Assembly: GCA_018698795.1 (NCBI GenBank)
Contig: JABIPG010000170.1
Coordinates: 1-41,937 of the forward strand
Direction of reading: 5' to 3'
Source of the DNA: Rhodospirillaceae bacterium
GTDB lineage: Bacteria; Pseudomonadota; Alphaproteobacteria; Rhodospirillales; Casp-alpha2
DNA length: 41,937 nt
Part shown: positions 9,564 to 18,336 of the stretch, piece after piece
Layout: each line of letters starts with the position of its first letter
Numbering within the stretch: the stretch's first letter is position 1
Position numbers and translations under genes: made by a program
The notes under the pieces: model-generated
What the model saw: the letters and a program-made list of their open reading frames with translations, nothing else
Databases searched by the model: none
What the model was told of the DNA's origin: nothing

Positions 9564-10133
9564 ATGAAAATCGACGGCAACTCCATCCGTGCTGGGATGG
9601 TTATTGAACATAAGGGCGGGCTGTGGCGCGCGGTAAAAACTGAGCACACTCAACCCGGCAAAGGCGGCGCCTACGCGCAGGTCGAGTTGAAGGAAGTCCG
9701 CACCGGCACCAAACTCAACGAACGCTTCCGCTCGTCGGAAAAGGTCGAGCGCGCGACGCTCGAACAACGGGATTTCCAATATCTCTATCCCGACGGCGAT
9801 AGCTACACCTTCATGGACAATGAAACCTACGAACAAGTAGCGCTGGCAGCCGAGTTTATCGGCGACGATCAGGTTGCGTACCTGCAAGACGGCATGAACG
9901 TCAGTATCGAGATGCACGAAGACAATCCCATCGGCGTCCAGTTGCCCGACACCGTTGTCGCAGAGGTCGTCGAGGCCGACGCGGTAGTCAAGGGCCAGAC
10001 CGCATCGTCGTCGTTCAAGCCCGCAGTGCTCGACAACGGCGTCAAGATTTTAGTGCCACCGCACATCGGAACCGGTACCCGCGTTGTTGTCAGAACGGCT
10101 GACGGCACCTACGTGGAACGGGCCAAGGACTAA
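9564..10133 (+). CDS. efp: Translation elongation factor P
   Basis: EF-P rescues ribosomes stalled at polyproline motifs. The 189-residue, three-domain protein starts [19 protein letters not shown]. The modification loop reads TQPGKGGAY with Lys33 at the tip, the position beta-lysylated by EpmA in bacteria that carry the pathway; no epmA or epmB is in the window. The C-terminal signature [13 protein letters not shown] is intact. The protein ends 46 bases before the inositol-monophosphatase-family gene. Confidence 0.97.
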   Translation: MKIDGNSIRAGMVIEHKGGLWRAVKTEHTQPGKGGAYAQVELKEVRTGTKLNERFRSSEKVERATLEQRDFQYLYPDGDSYTFMDNETYEQVALAAEFIGDDQVAYLQDGMNVSIEMHEDNPIGVQLPDTVVAEVVEADAVVKGQTASSSFKPAVLDNGVKILVPPHIGTGTRVVVRTADGTYVERAKD

Positions 10134-10179
10134 TTGGCCAAGAACTGAGGACGCTTTAATTTTGCGACAAACCCGCCCC

Positions 10180-10995
10180 ATGAACCAATCGGCTGCACGC
10201 ACGGGCGCGCGCGGCTCGGCGTTGCTCAATGTCATGATCGACGCAGCCGGCAAGGCCGGGCGCTCGCTGGTGCGCGACTTCGGCGACATCGAAAACCTGC
10301 AGGTCTCCAAAAAAGGGCCGGCGGATTTCGTCTCGACCGCTGATCGCAAGGCGGAAAAAATCATCTACGAGACGCTGTCCAAAGCGCGGCCCAATTTCGG
10401 CTTCCTGATGGAAGAGCGCGGTGTCGTCGAAGGCGTCGATATTTCCAACCGTTGGATCGTCGATCCGCTGGACGGCACGCTCAACTTCCTGCACGGTTTG
10501 CCGCATTTCGCCGTTTCCATCGCGCTTGAACGCGACGGCGAAATGTATGCCGGAGTCGTTTACGAGCCGGTTTCCGACCAAATGTTCTGGGCGGAAAAGG
10601 GTCAGGGCGCGTTCCTCAACGGGCGCAGGCTTCGGGTATCGGCGCGTAAGGACCTCGCCGAGTCGGTATTTGCCACTGGCATCCCCTTCATGGGCCGCGA
10701 AGATCACCAGCCGTTTTTGGCCCAGTTGGAACAAGTCATGGCCGTTTCCGCCGGCGTCAGGCGCTTTGGTTCGGCAGCGCTTGATCTGGCCTACGTAGCT
10801 GCCGGGCGCTACGAAGGGTTTTGGGAAAAAGGCCTCAATTCTTGGGACATAGCAGCCGGCATCGTCATTGTCCGCGAGGCGGGCGGCATGGTTACCGATT
10901 TCGCTAACCGCGCGCGAATGATCAGCCGTGGCGAGATCATTGCGACAAACGAAATCATGCACAACGAGTTGCGCAAGCTGGTAAAGCTCCCCTGA
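10180..10995 (+). CDS. Inositol monophosphatase family protein (SuhB-like)
   Basis: The product, about 271 residues, is a Mg-dependent, Li-sensitive-type phosphatase acting on inositol phosphates or related sugar phosphates. Metal-binding motifs are complete: DFVSTADRKAE, EERGV, WIVDPLDGTLNFLHG and NSWDIAAGIVIVREAGG. SuhB-type proteins also take part in rRNA transcription antitermination in E. coli. The ATG at 10180 was chosen; an in-frame TTG at 10162 is closer to a GAGG at 10147 and would add six residues, and a longer frame back into efp is unlikely. The gene follows efp on the same strand. Confidence 0.92.
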   Translation: MNQSAARTGARGSALLNVMIDAAGKAGRSLVRDFGDIENLQVSKKGPADFVSTADRKAEKIIYETLSKARPNFGFLMEERGVVEGVDISNRWIVDPLDGTLNFLHGLPHFAVSIALERDGEMYAGVVYEPVSDQMFWAEKGQGAFLNGRRLRVSARKDLAESVFATGIPFMGREDHQPFLAQLEQVMAVSAGVRRFGSAALDLAYVAAGRYEGFWEKGLNSWDIAAGIVIVREAGGMVTDFANRARMISRGEIIATNEIMHNELRKLVKLP

Positions 10996-11166
10996 GCCAT
11001 TGTGGATGCGCTGGGCGCCACTGCCCCTACGCGAGTCAAAGCTGTTGTGTGATATCCGGCCCTTGGTTATTGTGAGCGCCAGAAATCGGCTGTCCTTGTT
11101 CGTGAACAGAGGACACGGCGACAGACAGTTGCAAAGGTCAGGAATTTAGTGAGTACCGAGGCAATC

Positions 11167-12138
11167 ATGGCACGCCAAAGCGGCAAAATTCATCGACGAT
11201 TTGCAATTCGGCGCCAATGCGCAGGTTTGCTCACCCTTCCATTGCTCGCTCTGCTAGCGGGCCCGGCATTTGCTCAGAGCATCGACGGCGTTGTGGTCGA
11301 TCTCAGCGTCCTCAATGACGGAGGTGTCGGACGGACATCAGTCTCGCCAATGGGTGCTGGCGGAGGCACGCGTGCCGGCGGGCTTAAGGTTCCACCGAAA
11401 AGCACGGTACGTTCGCGGCTGTATCTGCAGCCGAAAAAACGCCTTGCTGCGACGCCGGCCATGAAAAAGCCAGCGCTTGCCACGGCCCCCGCTGCTCAAG
11501 CCCAGACGACTTCGAAGAGCGTCACCATGAAAGCCCCCGCCGCCGTCAAGTCTGCGGCGCGCTCGAAACCCAAAGCGCCTATGGCTGTACCGCTTAAACC
11601 GGTGATGAAGGCCCAACCGAAGCCCGTCGCCAAACCGGCAAGCGTGGTCGCCAAGGCACCGCCACCAGCACCTGTACAGGCACCGAAGCCGCCAACACCG
11701 CCATCTGCGCCGAAGGCCACCAAGGCACCGCCGCCAATGCCAAAAACCGCGAAAGCCCCGCCAGCGCCGAGCGCCCCCACGCCGACGCAGGAAGCAGCTG
11801 CACCGGCAAAAATCGACATCAAACCGGGCCAAGCACTGCGCGTTGTTTTTGAGGAAAGTTCGACCAAATTACCGACTGGTGCGGACGCCGGCCTCGGCCA
11901 ATTGGCCGCTGCCATGCGCGATAGCAAAGAGTACCGTGTGCAACTGATGGCTTATGCTGGCGCCAAAGGGCTTTCTACTTCCAAGGCGCGTCGTATATCG
12001 CTTTCGCGCGCCCTCGCCGTGCGCTCGTACCTAATCGACAAAGGCGTACGCAGCACCCAGATCGATGTCCGCGCGCTTGGTTCGAAAACGTCGGAGAAAC
12101 CGGCAAATCGTGTCGATATAAATCTGGCCCGGCGCTGA
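11167..12138 (+). CDS. Secreted/outer-envelope OmpA-domain protein with Pro/Ala/Lys linker
   Basis: The product has an Arg-rich N-terminus, a hydrophobic signal segment ending in AGPAFAQS with a probable signal-peptidase I site, and a long Pro/Ala/Lys linker (about residues 80-215). The C-terminal domain of about 100 residues resembles OmpA peptidoglycan-binding domains (IKPGQALRVVFEESST, then RALAVRSYLIDKGVRSTQIDVRALG and RVDINLARR). It could span the periplasm like TonB-type linkers while gripping peptidoglycan. A GTG at 11149 with an AGGA is an alternative start. It stands directly before the MotA-like and MotB-like genes and probably works with them. Confidence 0.82.
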   Translation: MARQSGKIHRRFAIRRQCAGLLTLPLLALLAGPAFAQSIDGVVVDLSVLNDGGVGRTSVSPMGAGGGTRAGGLKVPPKSTVRSRLYLQPKKRLAATPAMKKPALATAPAAQAQTTSKSVTMKAPAAVKSAARSKPKAPMAVPLKPVMKAQPKPVAKPASVVAKAPPPAPVQAPKPPTPPSAPKATKAPPPMPKTAKAPPAPSAPTPTQEAAAPAKIDIKPGQALRVVFEESSTKLPTGADAGLGQLAAAMRDSKEYRVQLMAYAGAKGLSTSKARRISLSRALAVRSYLIDKGVRSTQIDVRALGSKTSEKPANRVDINLARR

Positions 12139-12187
12139 ACCCGAAACCCTTTCGGCGGCGGACAAAGCAAACAGGACCTAACCTGGC

Positions 12188-13357
12188 GTGAATCGGCCTC
12201 ATACATATCTCGTTCGCATGCTACTGTTCCTCGCTGCCGTGGGCGGTGTCTGCGTTTTACTGGTGGGGCCGCTCTATCAGTTTTTTTCCGCCAACGCGCC
12301 TCTGAACGGACTGATCGTCGGCGTCTTGATCCTCGGCATCATCTATAATTTCCGACAAGTTATCCGGCTGTACCCGGAGGTGGCATGGATCGACAGCTAC
12401 CGCCAAACACTGGAAGAAAACGTCTTCCGTGCTGCGGCGCCGAGCCCTTCGCTTCATCCGAAATTGCTGGCCCCCATGGCGACCATGGTGTCGAACCGCG
12501 ATTCGCTCAGTCTGTCTGCGCTTTCCATGCGTTCGCTCCTCGATTCCATCGCTTCGCGGTTGGATGAATCGCGCGACCTGTCGCGCTACACCATCGGGCT
12601 TTTGATCTTCCTGGGGCTACTCGGCACGTTTTGGGGATTGCTGGAAACCGTCGGCTCCATCAGCGGCGTGATCAGCGGGTTAAGCGTCGATGGCGGAGAT
12701 CCCGGTGCCATCTTCGGCACACTCAAACGCGGCCTAGAGGCGCCGATGGCGGGCATGGGAACGGCATTTTCGTCGTCGCTGTTCGGTCTTGCCGGTTCTC
12801 TCGTATTGGGTTTTCTGGACCTCCAGGCAGGTCAGGCGCAAAACCGGTTCTACAATGACCTCGAGGAGTGGCTGTCGAGCGTCACACGCCTATCGTCGGG
12901 TGGCCTGATGACCGAAGGCGAACAATCCGTACCGGCCTATGTGCAAGCACTTTTGGAACAAACGGCGGAAAGCCTCGAGAATCTGCAACGTACGATGACC
13001 CGCGGCGAAGATAGCCGCTCCAAAGTCGATGACAGCATGCATGCGCTGACAGCAAAGCTGGAAACCCTGACAGACCAGATGCGCACTGAGCAGGCGCTGA
13101 TGAAGAGCCTCGCCGAAACCCAGGTCGCCATCCGGCCCATCTTGCAGCAATTGGCGGAAGGCAGCCAAGCCGCCAGCCAAGGTGGTGGCGGTATGGATGA
13201 GGGCACGCGGGCGCATATCCGAAATATGGATTTGCAACTCACCGGTATGCGCGAAGAGGCCAGAGGTGGCCGCGACTCCATGCTGAAAGAACTGCGCAGC
13301 GAGATCAAACTGCTAGCCCGCACACTGGCCGCCGCCAGCGACGACAATAGACGTTAA
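12188..13357 (+). CDS. MotA/TolQ/ExbB-like proton channel protein with long cytoplasmic tail
   Basis: The 389-residue inner-membrane protein has four hydrophobic segments (about residues 8-33, 39-60, 133-156 and 188-213). The last two carry MotA/TolQ/ExbB channel motifs: FLGLLGTFWGLLETV and APMAGMGTAFSSSLFGLAGS with the conserved Gly-Thr. About 75 cytoplasmic residues separate TM2 and TM3. A tail of about 170 residues is predicted helical and coiled-coil-like (LLEQTAESLENLQ, MREEARGGRDSMLKEL). Such proteins form the pentameric half of proton-driven 5:2 motors. The start is a GTG with a weak AGGA. No flagellar, Tol or TonB genes are present, so it is not ordinary motA, tolQ or exbB. Confidence 0.85.
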   Translation: MNRPHTYLVRMLLFLAAVGGVCVLLVGPLYQFFSANAPLNGLIVGVLILGIIYNFRQVIRLYPEVAWIDSYRQTLEENVFRAAAPSPSLHPKLLAPMATMVSNRDSLSLSALSMRSLLDSIASRLDESRDLSRYTIGLLIFLGLLGTFWGLLETVGSISGVISGLSVDGGDPGAIFGTLKRGLEAPMAGMGTAFSSSLFGLAGSLVLGFLDLQAGQAQNRFYNDLEEWLSSVTRLSSGGLMTEGEQSVPAYVQALLEQTAESLENLQRTMTRGEDSRSKVDDSMHALTAKLETLTDQMRTEQALMKSLAETQVAIRPILQQLAEGSQAASQGGGGMDEGTRAHIRNMDLQLTGMREEARGGRDSMLKELRSEIKLLARTLAAASDDNRR

Positions 13358-13377
13358 GCGCATGGCGGCGCGCTGAT

Positions 13378-14580
13378 ATGGCTTCATTGAGACGTCAGGA
13401 TCGCTCCACCAACATCTGGCCGGGATTCGTTGACGCCCTGGCGACACTGCTTTTGGTGATCATTTTTCTGTTGCTGATCTTCGTGTTGGCGCAGTTTTTC
13501 ATGAACCAAGCCTTGTCCGGTCGCGATACCGCCTTAGACCGCCTGCGCGGGCAGGTGACGGAACTGGCCGACTTGCTGGCATTGGAGCGCCGCTCGCAAA
13601 AAAACATGAAAGACAATCTCGCGCAAATGTCGGCGGAATTACAAACCAGCGTCGCTATGCGTGACGATCTGCGTGCATCGCTCACCTCCATGAGGCTGAA
13701 GGCCGAGGATACCGAGGCGCGGTTGAGCGCCCAATTGCTGACGACGCAAAAAACCGGAGCCCAAACCCGCGAGAAGCTCGAACAACAGCTGACCGAAATC
13801 TCCGGCCTCAACAATGACATCGCTGCCTTGAAGGCGCTTCGCGAGGAACTCGAAAAGAGAATCTCCGAGATGGCCGCCAAGGCCGGCAAGACCGAGGATG
13901 AACTGGCATCGAATAAGAAGGCGCTTTTGGAAGAGCGTGATCTCTCCGACAGCGCGCGGGCGGAAGTCGCACTTTTGAACAAACAAATGGCGACCCTGCG
14001 CTCGCAACTATCGCGAATCGAGGCCGCGCTTGACGCTTCCGAAAAACTGACAACCGCCCAGAAAACCCAGATCGTCAATCTTGGCAAGCGATTGAACGCG
14101 GCCTTGGCAAGCAAGGTGCAGGAATTGTCGCGTTACCGCTCCGAGTTCTTCGGCCGGCTGCGCGAAGTGTTGGGCCGTCAGCGTGGGTTACGCATCGTCG
14201 GCGACCGTTTCGTGTTCCAATCCGAAGTTTTGTTCGACAAGGGCTCGGCCGTGATCGGAACGCCAGGGGTCAGTCAACTCAACGCATTGGCCGCAACCCT
14301 TCTCGAAATCTCATCGAAAATTCCGAAGGATATCGATTGGGTGCTGCGGATTGACGGCCATACCGATTCCGACCCCATCAAGACCAAACAATTCCCATCC
14401 AATTGGGAGCTCTCGTCGGCGCGCTCAATTGCCGTGGTACAAAAGCTCATTGCGCAAGGTTTACCGGCGAATCGATTGGTCGCGGCGGGTTTTGGCCAAC
14501 ACCAGCCCCTCGATGCCGGCAAGGGCGAGATCGCCAAGCGCCGCAACCGCCGTATAGAATTGAAACTGACGCAGCGCTAA
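13378..14580 (+). CDS. MotB-like protein: one TM, long coiled coil, C-terminal OmpA domain
   Basis: The 400-residue protein has a short basic cytoplasmic N-terminus and one transmembrane helix (about residues 16-44) beginning WPGFVDALATLLLVI. Asp19 is placed exactly like the proton-carrying Asp of MotB, ExbD and TolR. A periplasmic coiled coil of about 200 residues follows, then an OmpA-family peptidoglycan-binding domain (about 275-400) with LRIDGHTDSDPI, NWELSSARSIAVVQ and RNRRIELKLTQR. It pairs with the MotA-like protein 20 bases upstream as a putative peptidoglycan-anchored proton-driven complex. The coiled coil is far longer than in flagellar MotB. Confidence 0.87.
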   Translation: MASLRRQDRSTNIWPGFVDALATLLLVIIFLLLIFVLAQFFMNQALSGRDTALDRLRGQVTELADLLALERRSQKNMKDNLAQMSAELQTSVAMRDDLRASLTSMRLKAEDTEARLSAQLLTTQKTGAQTREKLEQQLTEISGLNNDIAALKALREELEKRISEMAAKAGKTEDELASNKKALLEERDLSDSARAEVALLNKQMATLRSQLSRIEAALDASEKLTTAQKTQIVNLGKRLNAALASKVQELSRYRSEFFGRLREVLGRQRGLRIVGDRFVFQSEVLFDKGSAVIGTPGVSQLNALAATLLEISSKIPKDIDWVLRIDGHTDSDPIKTKQFPSNWELSSARSIAVVQKLIAQGLPANRLVAAGFGQHQPLDAGKGEIAKRRNRRIELKLTQR

Positions 14581-14617
14581 GCCGCCGCATCCCCCACAGC
14601 CCCGAGCGCCAGACCAA

Positions 14618-15844
14618 ATGCCCATATTATTTCTCATCGTTGTCGTCGACCTGATCGGTTTCGGAATCATCATTCCGCTGCTGCCGCTCTATGCGGAGGT
14701 CATGGACGCAGATCCAACGACCGTGGGCCTTGTCATGGCCACTTATTCGCTGACCCAGTTTATCGCGGCGCCATTTTGGGGACGGGCATCGGACCGCATG
14801 GGCCGTCGCCCGATCCTATTGATGTCGCTATTCGGTGCGGCGCTGGCCTATGTATGGCTGGGCTATGCGGACAACATATGGATGCTGTTCGGCGCGCGTG
14901 CCGTCGGCGGCTTCATGGCTGGAAACCTTTCCGCCGCTTTCGCTTACGTGGCCGATATCACCACGCGCGAGACTCGGGCCAAGGGAATGGGCGTTATTGG
15001 GGCGGCCTTTGGTCTCGGCTTCATCTTCGGCCCCGCCATCGGCGGGATTTTGGCCGGCAGCGCCCCCCTATCGGCCGACTACCGCACGCCGGCATTGGCG
15101 GCGGCGGGCTTATCGATCGTGGCGTGGGTTCTGGGGTTGGCGTTGTTGAAAGAATCGCTGGCGCCGGAAATTCGCGAACGGCTTGCGGCGCGCCCCAAAG
15201 AAACCCGCCGGCAAATGTTCAAAAGCGCCCTCACCCACCCCAATGTAGGCCTATTGATTGGCATCTCGTTTCTCGCAACTGTGGCGTTTGCCGGGCTGGA
15301 GGCGACATTCGCCATGTGGACGAAACGGCAATTCGGCTGGGGACCAGAGCAGAACGGATACATTTTTGCCTTTGTCGGTGTACTGGGCGTGTTGGTGCAA
15401 GGCGGCCTTATCGGCCGGTTACGCCGAAAATTCGGCGAGGCGCGGCTGATTATCCAAGGTGCGGCGGCATTGGCGCTCGGCATTGCGCTGATACCGTTCT
15501 CTGACAGTTTACCGCTGTTGTTGGTCGCTATGTCCGTGGCCGGTTACGGTTTCTCGATCATCTCCCCGGCACTGAACAGCCTGATATCGCTGCAAGTGGG
15601 CGAAGAAGACCAAGGCAGCACCATGGGTGTAACACGTTCAGCAACCACGCTGGCGCGCGTTGCCGGACCGGCAGCGGCGGGAATGCTGTTCGGATTCATG
15701 GGCATGGACTGGCCGTATTTCTTTGGCGCGGCTTTGATGGTGGTCGTCACAATTTGGGCGATACGCACCCGAACGCGCTTCCCCCATACCTCGGCAGCTG
15801 CCGATGCCTCGGACACCGCGCAATGCGCACCCAAAAACCCCTAG
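14618..15844 (+). CDS. MFS transporter, TetA/TCR-type drug:H+ antiporter family
   Basis: The 408-residue protein has about twelve hydrophobic helices. The MFS motif A loop between TM2 and TM3 reads GRASDRMGRRPILL, and motif C in TM5 reads GLGFIFGPAIGG, which marks the drug:H+ antiporter families. The opening DLIGFGIIIPLLPLYAE is typical of tetracycline-exporter-like (TCR/TetA) chromosomal transporters. Actual substrates are unknown; chromosomal relatives in alphaproteobacteria are not necessarily resistance determinants. It lies 37 bases after the MotB-like gene and may share its transcript. Confidence 0.9.
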   Translation: MPILFLIVVVDLIGFGIIIPLLPLYAEVMDADPTTVGLVMATYSLTQFIAAPFWGRASDRMGRRPILLMSLFGAALAYVWLGYADNIWMLFGARAVGGFMAGNLSAAFAYVADITTRETRAKGMGVIGAAFGLGFIFGPAIGGILAGSAPLSADYRTPALAAAGLSIVAWVLGLALLKESLAPEIRERLAARPKETRRQMFKSALTHPNVGLLIGISFLATVAFAGLEATFAMWTKRQFGWGPEQNGYIFAFVGVLGVLVQGGLIGRLRRKFGEARLIIQGAAALALGIALIPFSDSLPLLLVAMSVAGYGFSIISPALNSLISLQVGEEDQGSTMGVTRSATTLARVAGPAAAGMLFGFMGMDWPYFFGAALMVVVTIWAIRTRTRFPHTSAAADASDTAQCAPKNP

Positions 15845-15864
15845 GTTCCCATATCATCAGACGC

Positions 15865-15893
15865 TTGATCCCACCGCCATCATCGCCTATATA
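15865..15893 (+). promoter_or_regulatory. Candidate sigma70-type promoter for rpmE
   Basis: TTGATC (15865-15870) and TATATA (15888-15893) are separated by 17 bases, predicting transcription from about 15900, some 20 bases before the rpmE start. Confidence 0.6.
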
Positions 15894-15920
15894 AAGCGCC
15901 TTGAATTCTGGAGCTGACCC

Positions 15921-16148
15921 ATGAAGAACGAAATCCACCCGGATTACCACGAGATCACCGTCGAAATGACTGACGGCACCACTTATACGACGCGCTCGAC
16001 CTGGGGTAAGCCCGGCGACACGTTGAAGCTGGACATCGACCCGACCACGCACCCGGCCTGGACCGGTGGCGCGCACCGCTTGGTGGATACCGGCGGCCAG
16101 TTGGCAAAGTTCAACAAGCGTTTTTCGGGACTCGGCCTCAAAAACTAA
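15921..16148 (+). CDS. rpmE: 50S ribosomal protein L31 (cysteine-less, zinc-independent form)
   Basis: L31 forms part of an intersubunit bridge of the ribosome. The 75-residue product starts [19 protein letters not shown] and contains the conserved RSTWG, HPAWTGG and FNKRFSGLG. It has no cysteines, so it lacks the zinc-binding CxxC arrangement of the zinc-type L31; this is the usual alphaproteobacterial form. The gene is flanked by its own candidate promoter and an intrinsic terminator. Confidence 0.96.
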   Translation: MKNEIHPDYHEITVEMTDGTTYTTRSTWGKPGDTLKLDIDPTTHPAWTGGAHRLVDTGGQLAKFNKRFSGLGLKN

Positions 16149-16173
16149 GTCGACCGAAGTATCGCTGCGACGT

Positions 16174-16202
16174 GGCCGTGCCGGCATCAGGCGCGGCCTT
16201 TT
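16174..16202 (+). terminator. Rho-independent terminator of rpmE
   Basis: GGCCGTGCC (16174-16182) pairs with GGCGCGGCC (16190-16198) with one G-U pair and a seven-base loop, followed by TTTT at 16199-16202. Confidence 0.8.
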
Positions 16203-16426
16203 GCGTCGCGTAACATTATTTCACAACAGGGTTTTGTGCGAAGCGCAGAAGTTTGATATCTTATAGGTACTTAAAGCTGAAACGAGGCGTAAATCGGCGT
16301 TCCGTAACGTCGGGCTTGCGCCGGATTCTTTATAAGCGTTATAAGCTGATGGTGGTATGCGCTTAGCGGCGCTCGAAAAGGCACTAGGCCAGGGGTGGAA
16401 CGACGTGCTTGCAGGATTCAACTGAT

Positions 16427-18256
16427 ATGGCGATGCAGACCCATTACGAGGTCCAGGTCGAACAGCATGGGCGCTGGAGCATCCATGCGCAGTTTGATGG
16501 TTCGCAGCGCGACCAGGCCGTCGAGGAAGCCAAGCAACTCGATGTCGGCGGTGTCGGCTCGGTCAAAGTGATCCGCGAGGTCTATGACACCTCGGAGGGC
16601 ACACATCGTGATTACGTCATTTACAAAAGCAAAGGCGCAGGGGCGGCTGACGGCGAAACCGATACGACCGAACGTGGCGGCGGCGGTGGTGGTGGCTGGG
16701 CTGACGCAGACGATGATGACGACTATGACGAAGAAGATGACGTCTTCAACGATGAGCCTCGAGCGAAAAAGAAAAAGAAAAAAGCGGCATCAGGAACACG
16801 CAAGAGCTCGCTGACCACCATTTTTGTCAAGGTTCTGCTGATCACGCTGTTCAGTATCTGCCTAGCGGCGATTTGTGCCGTTATTTCGGCGGAAGTTCTT
16901 GGCGGCAAGACAATACTGGGGTACCGCGTTACGGGACAACGCGAAGGTCAGGTGGTTTTCCTGATTTTCGTCGCGACGTTCCTGCTTAGCGCCGCCACCA
17001 TGGCTTATACGTTCTTCCGGGGGGAATCACTGGATAGCAAGGAAAGAAAGCGCTACCGCCCCGCTAAACCGCTAGCGCAAAAGGCCGCCCCGAAAAGCGA
17101 CAGGAAAAAGGCCCAGCGCACCAAATCGCAAGCGCAACGCCAAGACCTCGACAGCGCTATGTCTGGCAGCGACGACTTCAAGCTTGCCGACAACGCTGAA
17201 GCGGAGACCACAGAGCGCCTGAAGAAAAGCCTGCACGGCGATGGCGGCGATGCCGATGCCGATGTCGACGCCCAAGGCCGAGGTATTGTGCTGGATGCCG
17301 ATACCTATGGCAAAGCTGACGGCGATACAGGTGTCGAAACCTTGTCGCCACATGCTGAAAAGCAAAAAGCCTACATGATGGATTTCCTCGGCGAGGCGTT
17401 AAAGAAAGTCGGTACCGACGACAAGAAGATGGACAACTTCAACAAGTTCGGCGTCAACTTGTTCCTAGCCGGCGCCTGCGAAACCTTGGCTGAGAAACGT
17501 GACCTGGACACGCGCTCACAATCCAAAGTGTTGGCCGACAGCGTGCGCGTCATGGGCTTTAAGAAATCCCACGCCACGTCGTTTGCCGACAAGTACGAAG
17601 AATACCTGCTGCAAGACCCGCGCTACATGCAGATGTTCCAGGCCGGACGCAATGCCATGAACACGCATTTCCAAGACCCGGACGAATCCGTCAAGCACTT
17701 GGAATCTGCCATGGGCGAATGGAACCAGCCGAAAAAGAAAGAAGCCGCCACCGGCCCGATCACCGTGCTGTTCACCGATATCGCGGGCTCGACCGCCATG
17801 ACCCAAGCCTTGGGTGACGCCGGTGCGCAGGAAGTGGTGCGTGTTCACAACCGCATCGTGCGCGCGGCGCTGACGGCCTTCAATGGCCGCGAGGTGAAGC
17901 ACACGGGCGACGGCATCATGGCGTCGTTCTCCAAGGTCACCGAAGGCGTCGACGCGTCCATTCAGATGCAACAAGAGACCATGCAGCATAACGCCCAACA
18001 ACCGGACCTGCCGCTGCACCTAAAAATCGGCCTTAACGCCGGCGAACCCATCGTCGAAGACAACGATTTGTTCGGCACTGTCGTGCAGTTGTCAGCCCGT
18101 ATTGTCGATAAGGCCCAGGCCGACCAGATTTTCGTTTCTGAGATCGTGCGCGGAATCTGCACTGGCAAAAGCTATCAGTTCAAGAGCCAGGGCGGTTATG
18201 AGATGAAGGGCTTCGAAGGCCCGATGACGCTCTACGAAGTGCTGTGGGGCAACTAA
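16427..18256 (+). CDS. Class III adenylate/guanylate cyclase with two TM helices and a novel N-terminus
   Basis: The product of about 609 residues ends in a class III nucleotide cyclase domain (about 442-609). Both metal-binding aspartates are visible in LFTDIAGST and HTGDGIMASF; the transition-state region reads LFGTVVQLSARI, with Gln where many cyclases have Asn but the Arg retained. The N-terminal 70 residues (THYEVQVEQHGRW) look like a small beta domain, followed by a Gly run, a strongly acidic stretch (about 91-110), a run of lysines (114-119), two TM helices (about 131-155 and 175-197), a charged linker, and a helical domain (about 310-430). The ATG at 16427 has AGGA 10 bases upstream; a TTG at 16409 is less likely. 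Confidence 0.88.
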   Translation: MAMQTHYEVQVEQHGRWSIHAQFDGSQRDQAVEEAKQLDVGGVGSVKVIREVYDTSEGTHRDYVIYKSKGAGAADGETDTTERGGGGGGGWADADDDDDYDEEDDVFNDEPRAKKKKKKAASGTRKSSLTTIFVKVLLITLFSICLAAICAVISAEVLGGKTILGYRVTGQREGQVVFLIFVATFLLSAATMAYTFFRGESLDSKERKRYRPAKPLAQKAAPKSDRKKAQRTKSQAQRQDLDSAMSGSDDFKLADNAEAETTERLKKSLHGDGGDADADVDAQGRGIVLDADTYGKADGDTGVETLSPHAEKQKAYMMDFLGEALKKVGTDDKKMDNFNKFGVNLFLAGACETLAEKRDLDTRSQSKVLADSVRVMGFKKSHATSFADKYEEYLLQDPRYMQMFQAGRNAMNTHFQDPDESVKHLESAMGEWNQPKKKEAATGPITVLFTDIAGSTAMTQALGDAGAQEVVRVHNRIVRAALTAFNGREVKHTGDGIMASFSKVTEGVDASIQMQQETMQHNAQQPDLPLHLKIGLNAGEPIVEDNDLFGTVVQLSARIVDKAQADQIFVSEIVRGICTGKSYQFKSQGGYEMKGFEGPMTLYEVLWGN

Positions 18257-18298
18257 GGCAAACAAGCGGCTGAGTAAAGATTTTTTGCTGCCCGCCCA

Positions 18299-18330
18299 CT
18301 TGCGCGGTTATTTCCACAAACCTAAATATG
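18299..18330 (+). promoter_or_regulatory. RpoH (sigma32) heat-shock promoter of the hsp20 gene
   Basis: CTTG at 18299-18302 is followed after 18 bases by CCTAAATATG at 18321-18330. This matches the alphaproteobacterial RpoH consensus (CTTG, 17-18 bases, CYTATNTNNG) at all but one defined position. Transcription would start near 18337. Confidence 0.8.
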
Positions 18331-18336
18331 GCTTGA

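Noticed and set aside
11167-14580. Zorya-type anti-phage defence (ZorA/ZorB)
   Set aside because: The MotA-like and MotB-like proteins resemble ZorAB in plan, but no ZorC, ZorD or ZorE gene (helicase or nuclease) is adjacent, and a third OmpA-domain partner is present. The neighbours are housekeeping genes.
14618-15844. Acquired tetracycline-resistance gene
   Set aside because: The TetA-like MFS motifs are real, but there is no TetR regulator or mobile element, and the base composition matches the chromosome. It is better called a generic drug:H+ antiporter.
16320-16345. Near-repeat TATAAGCG/TATAAGCT upstream of the cyclase gene
   Set aside because: Two short copies in AT-rich sequence are easily explained by chance, with no matching promoter geometry.
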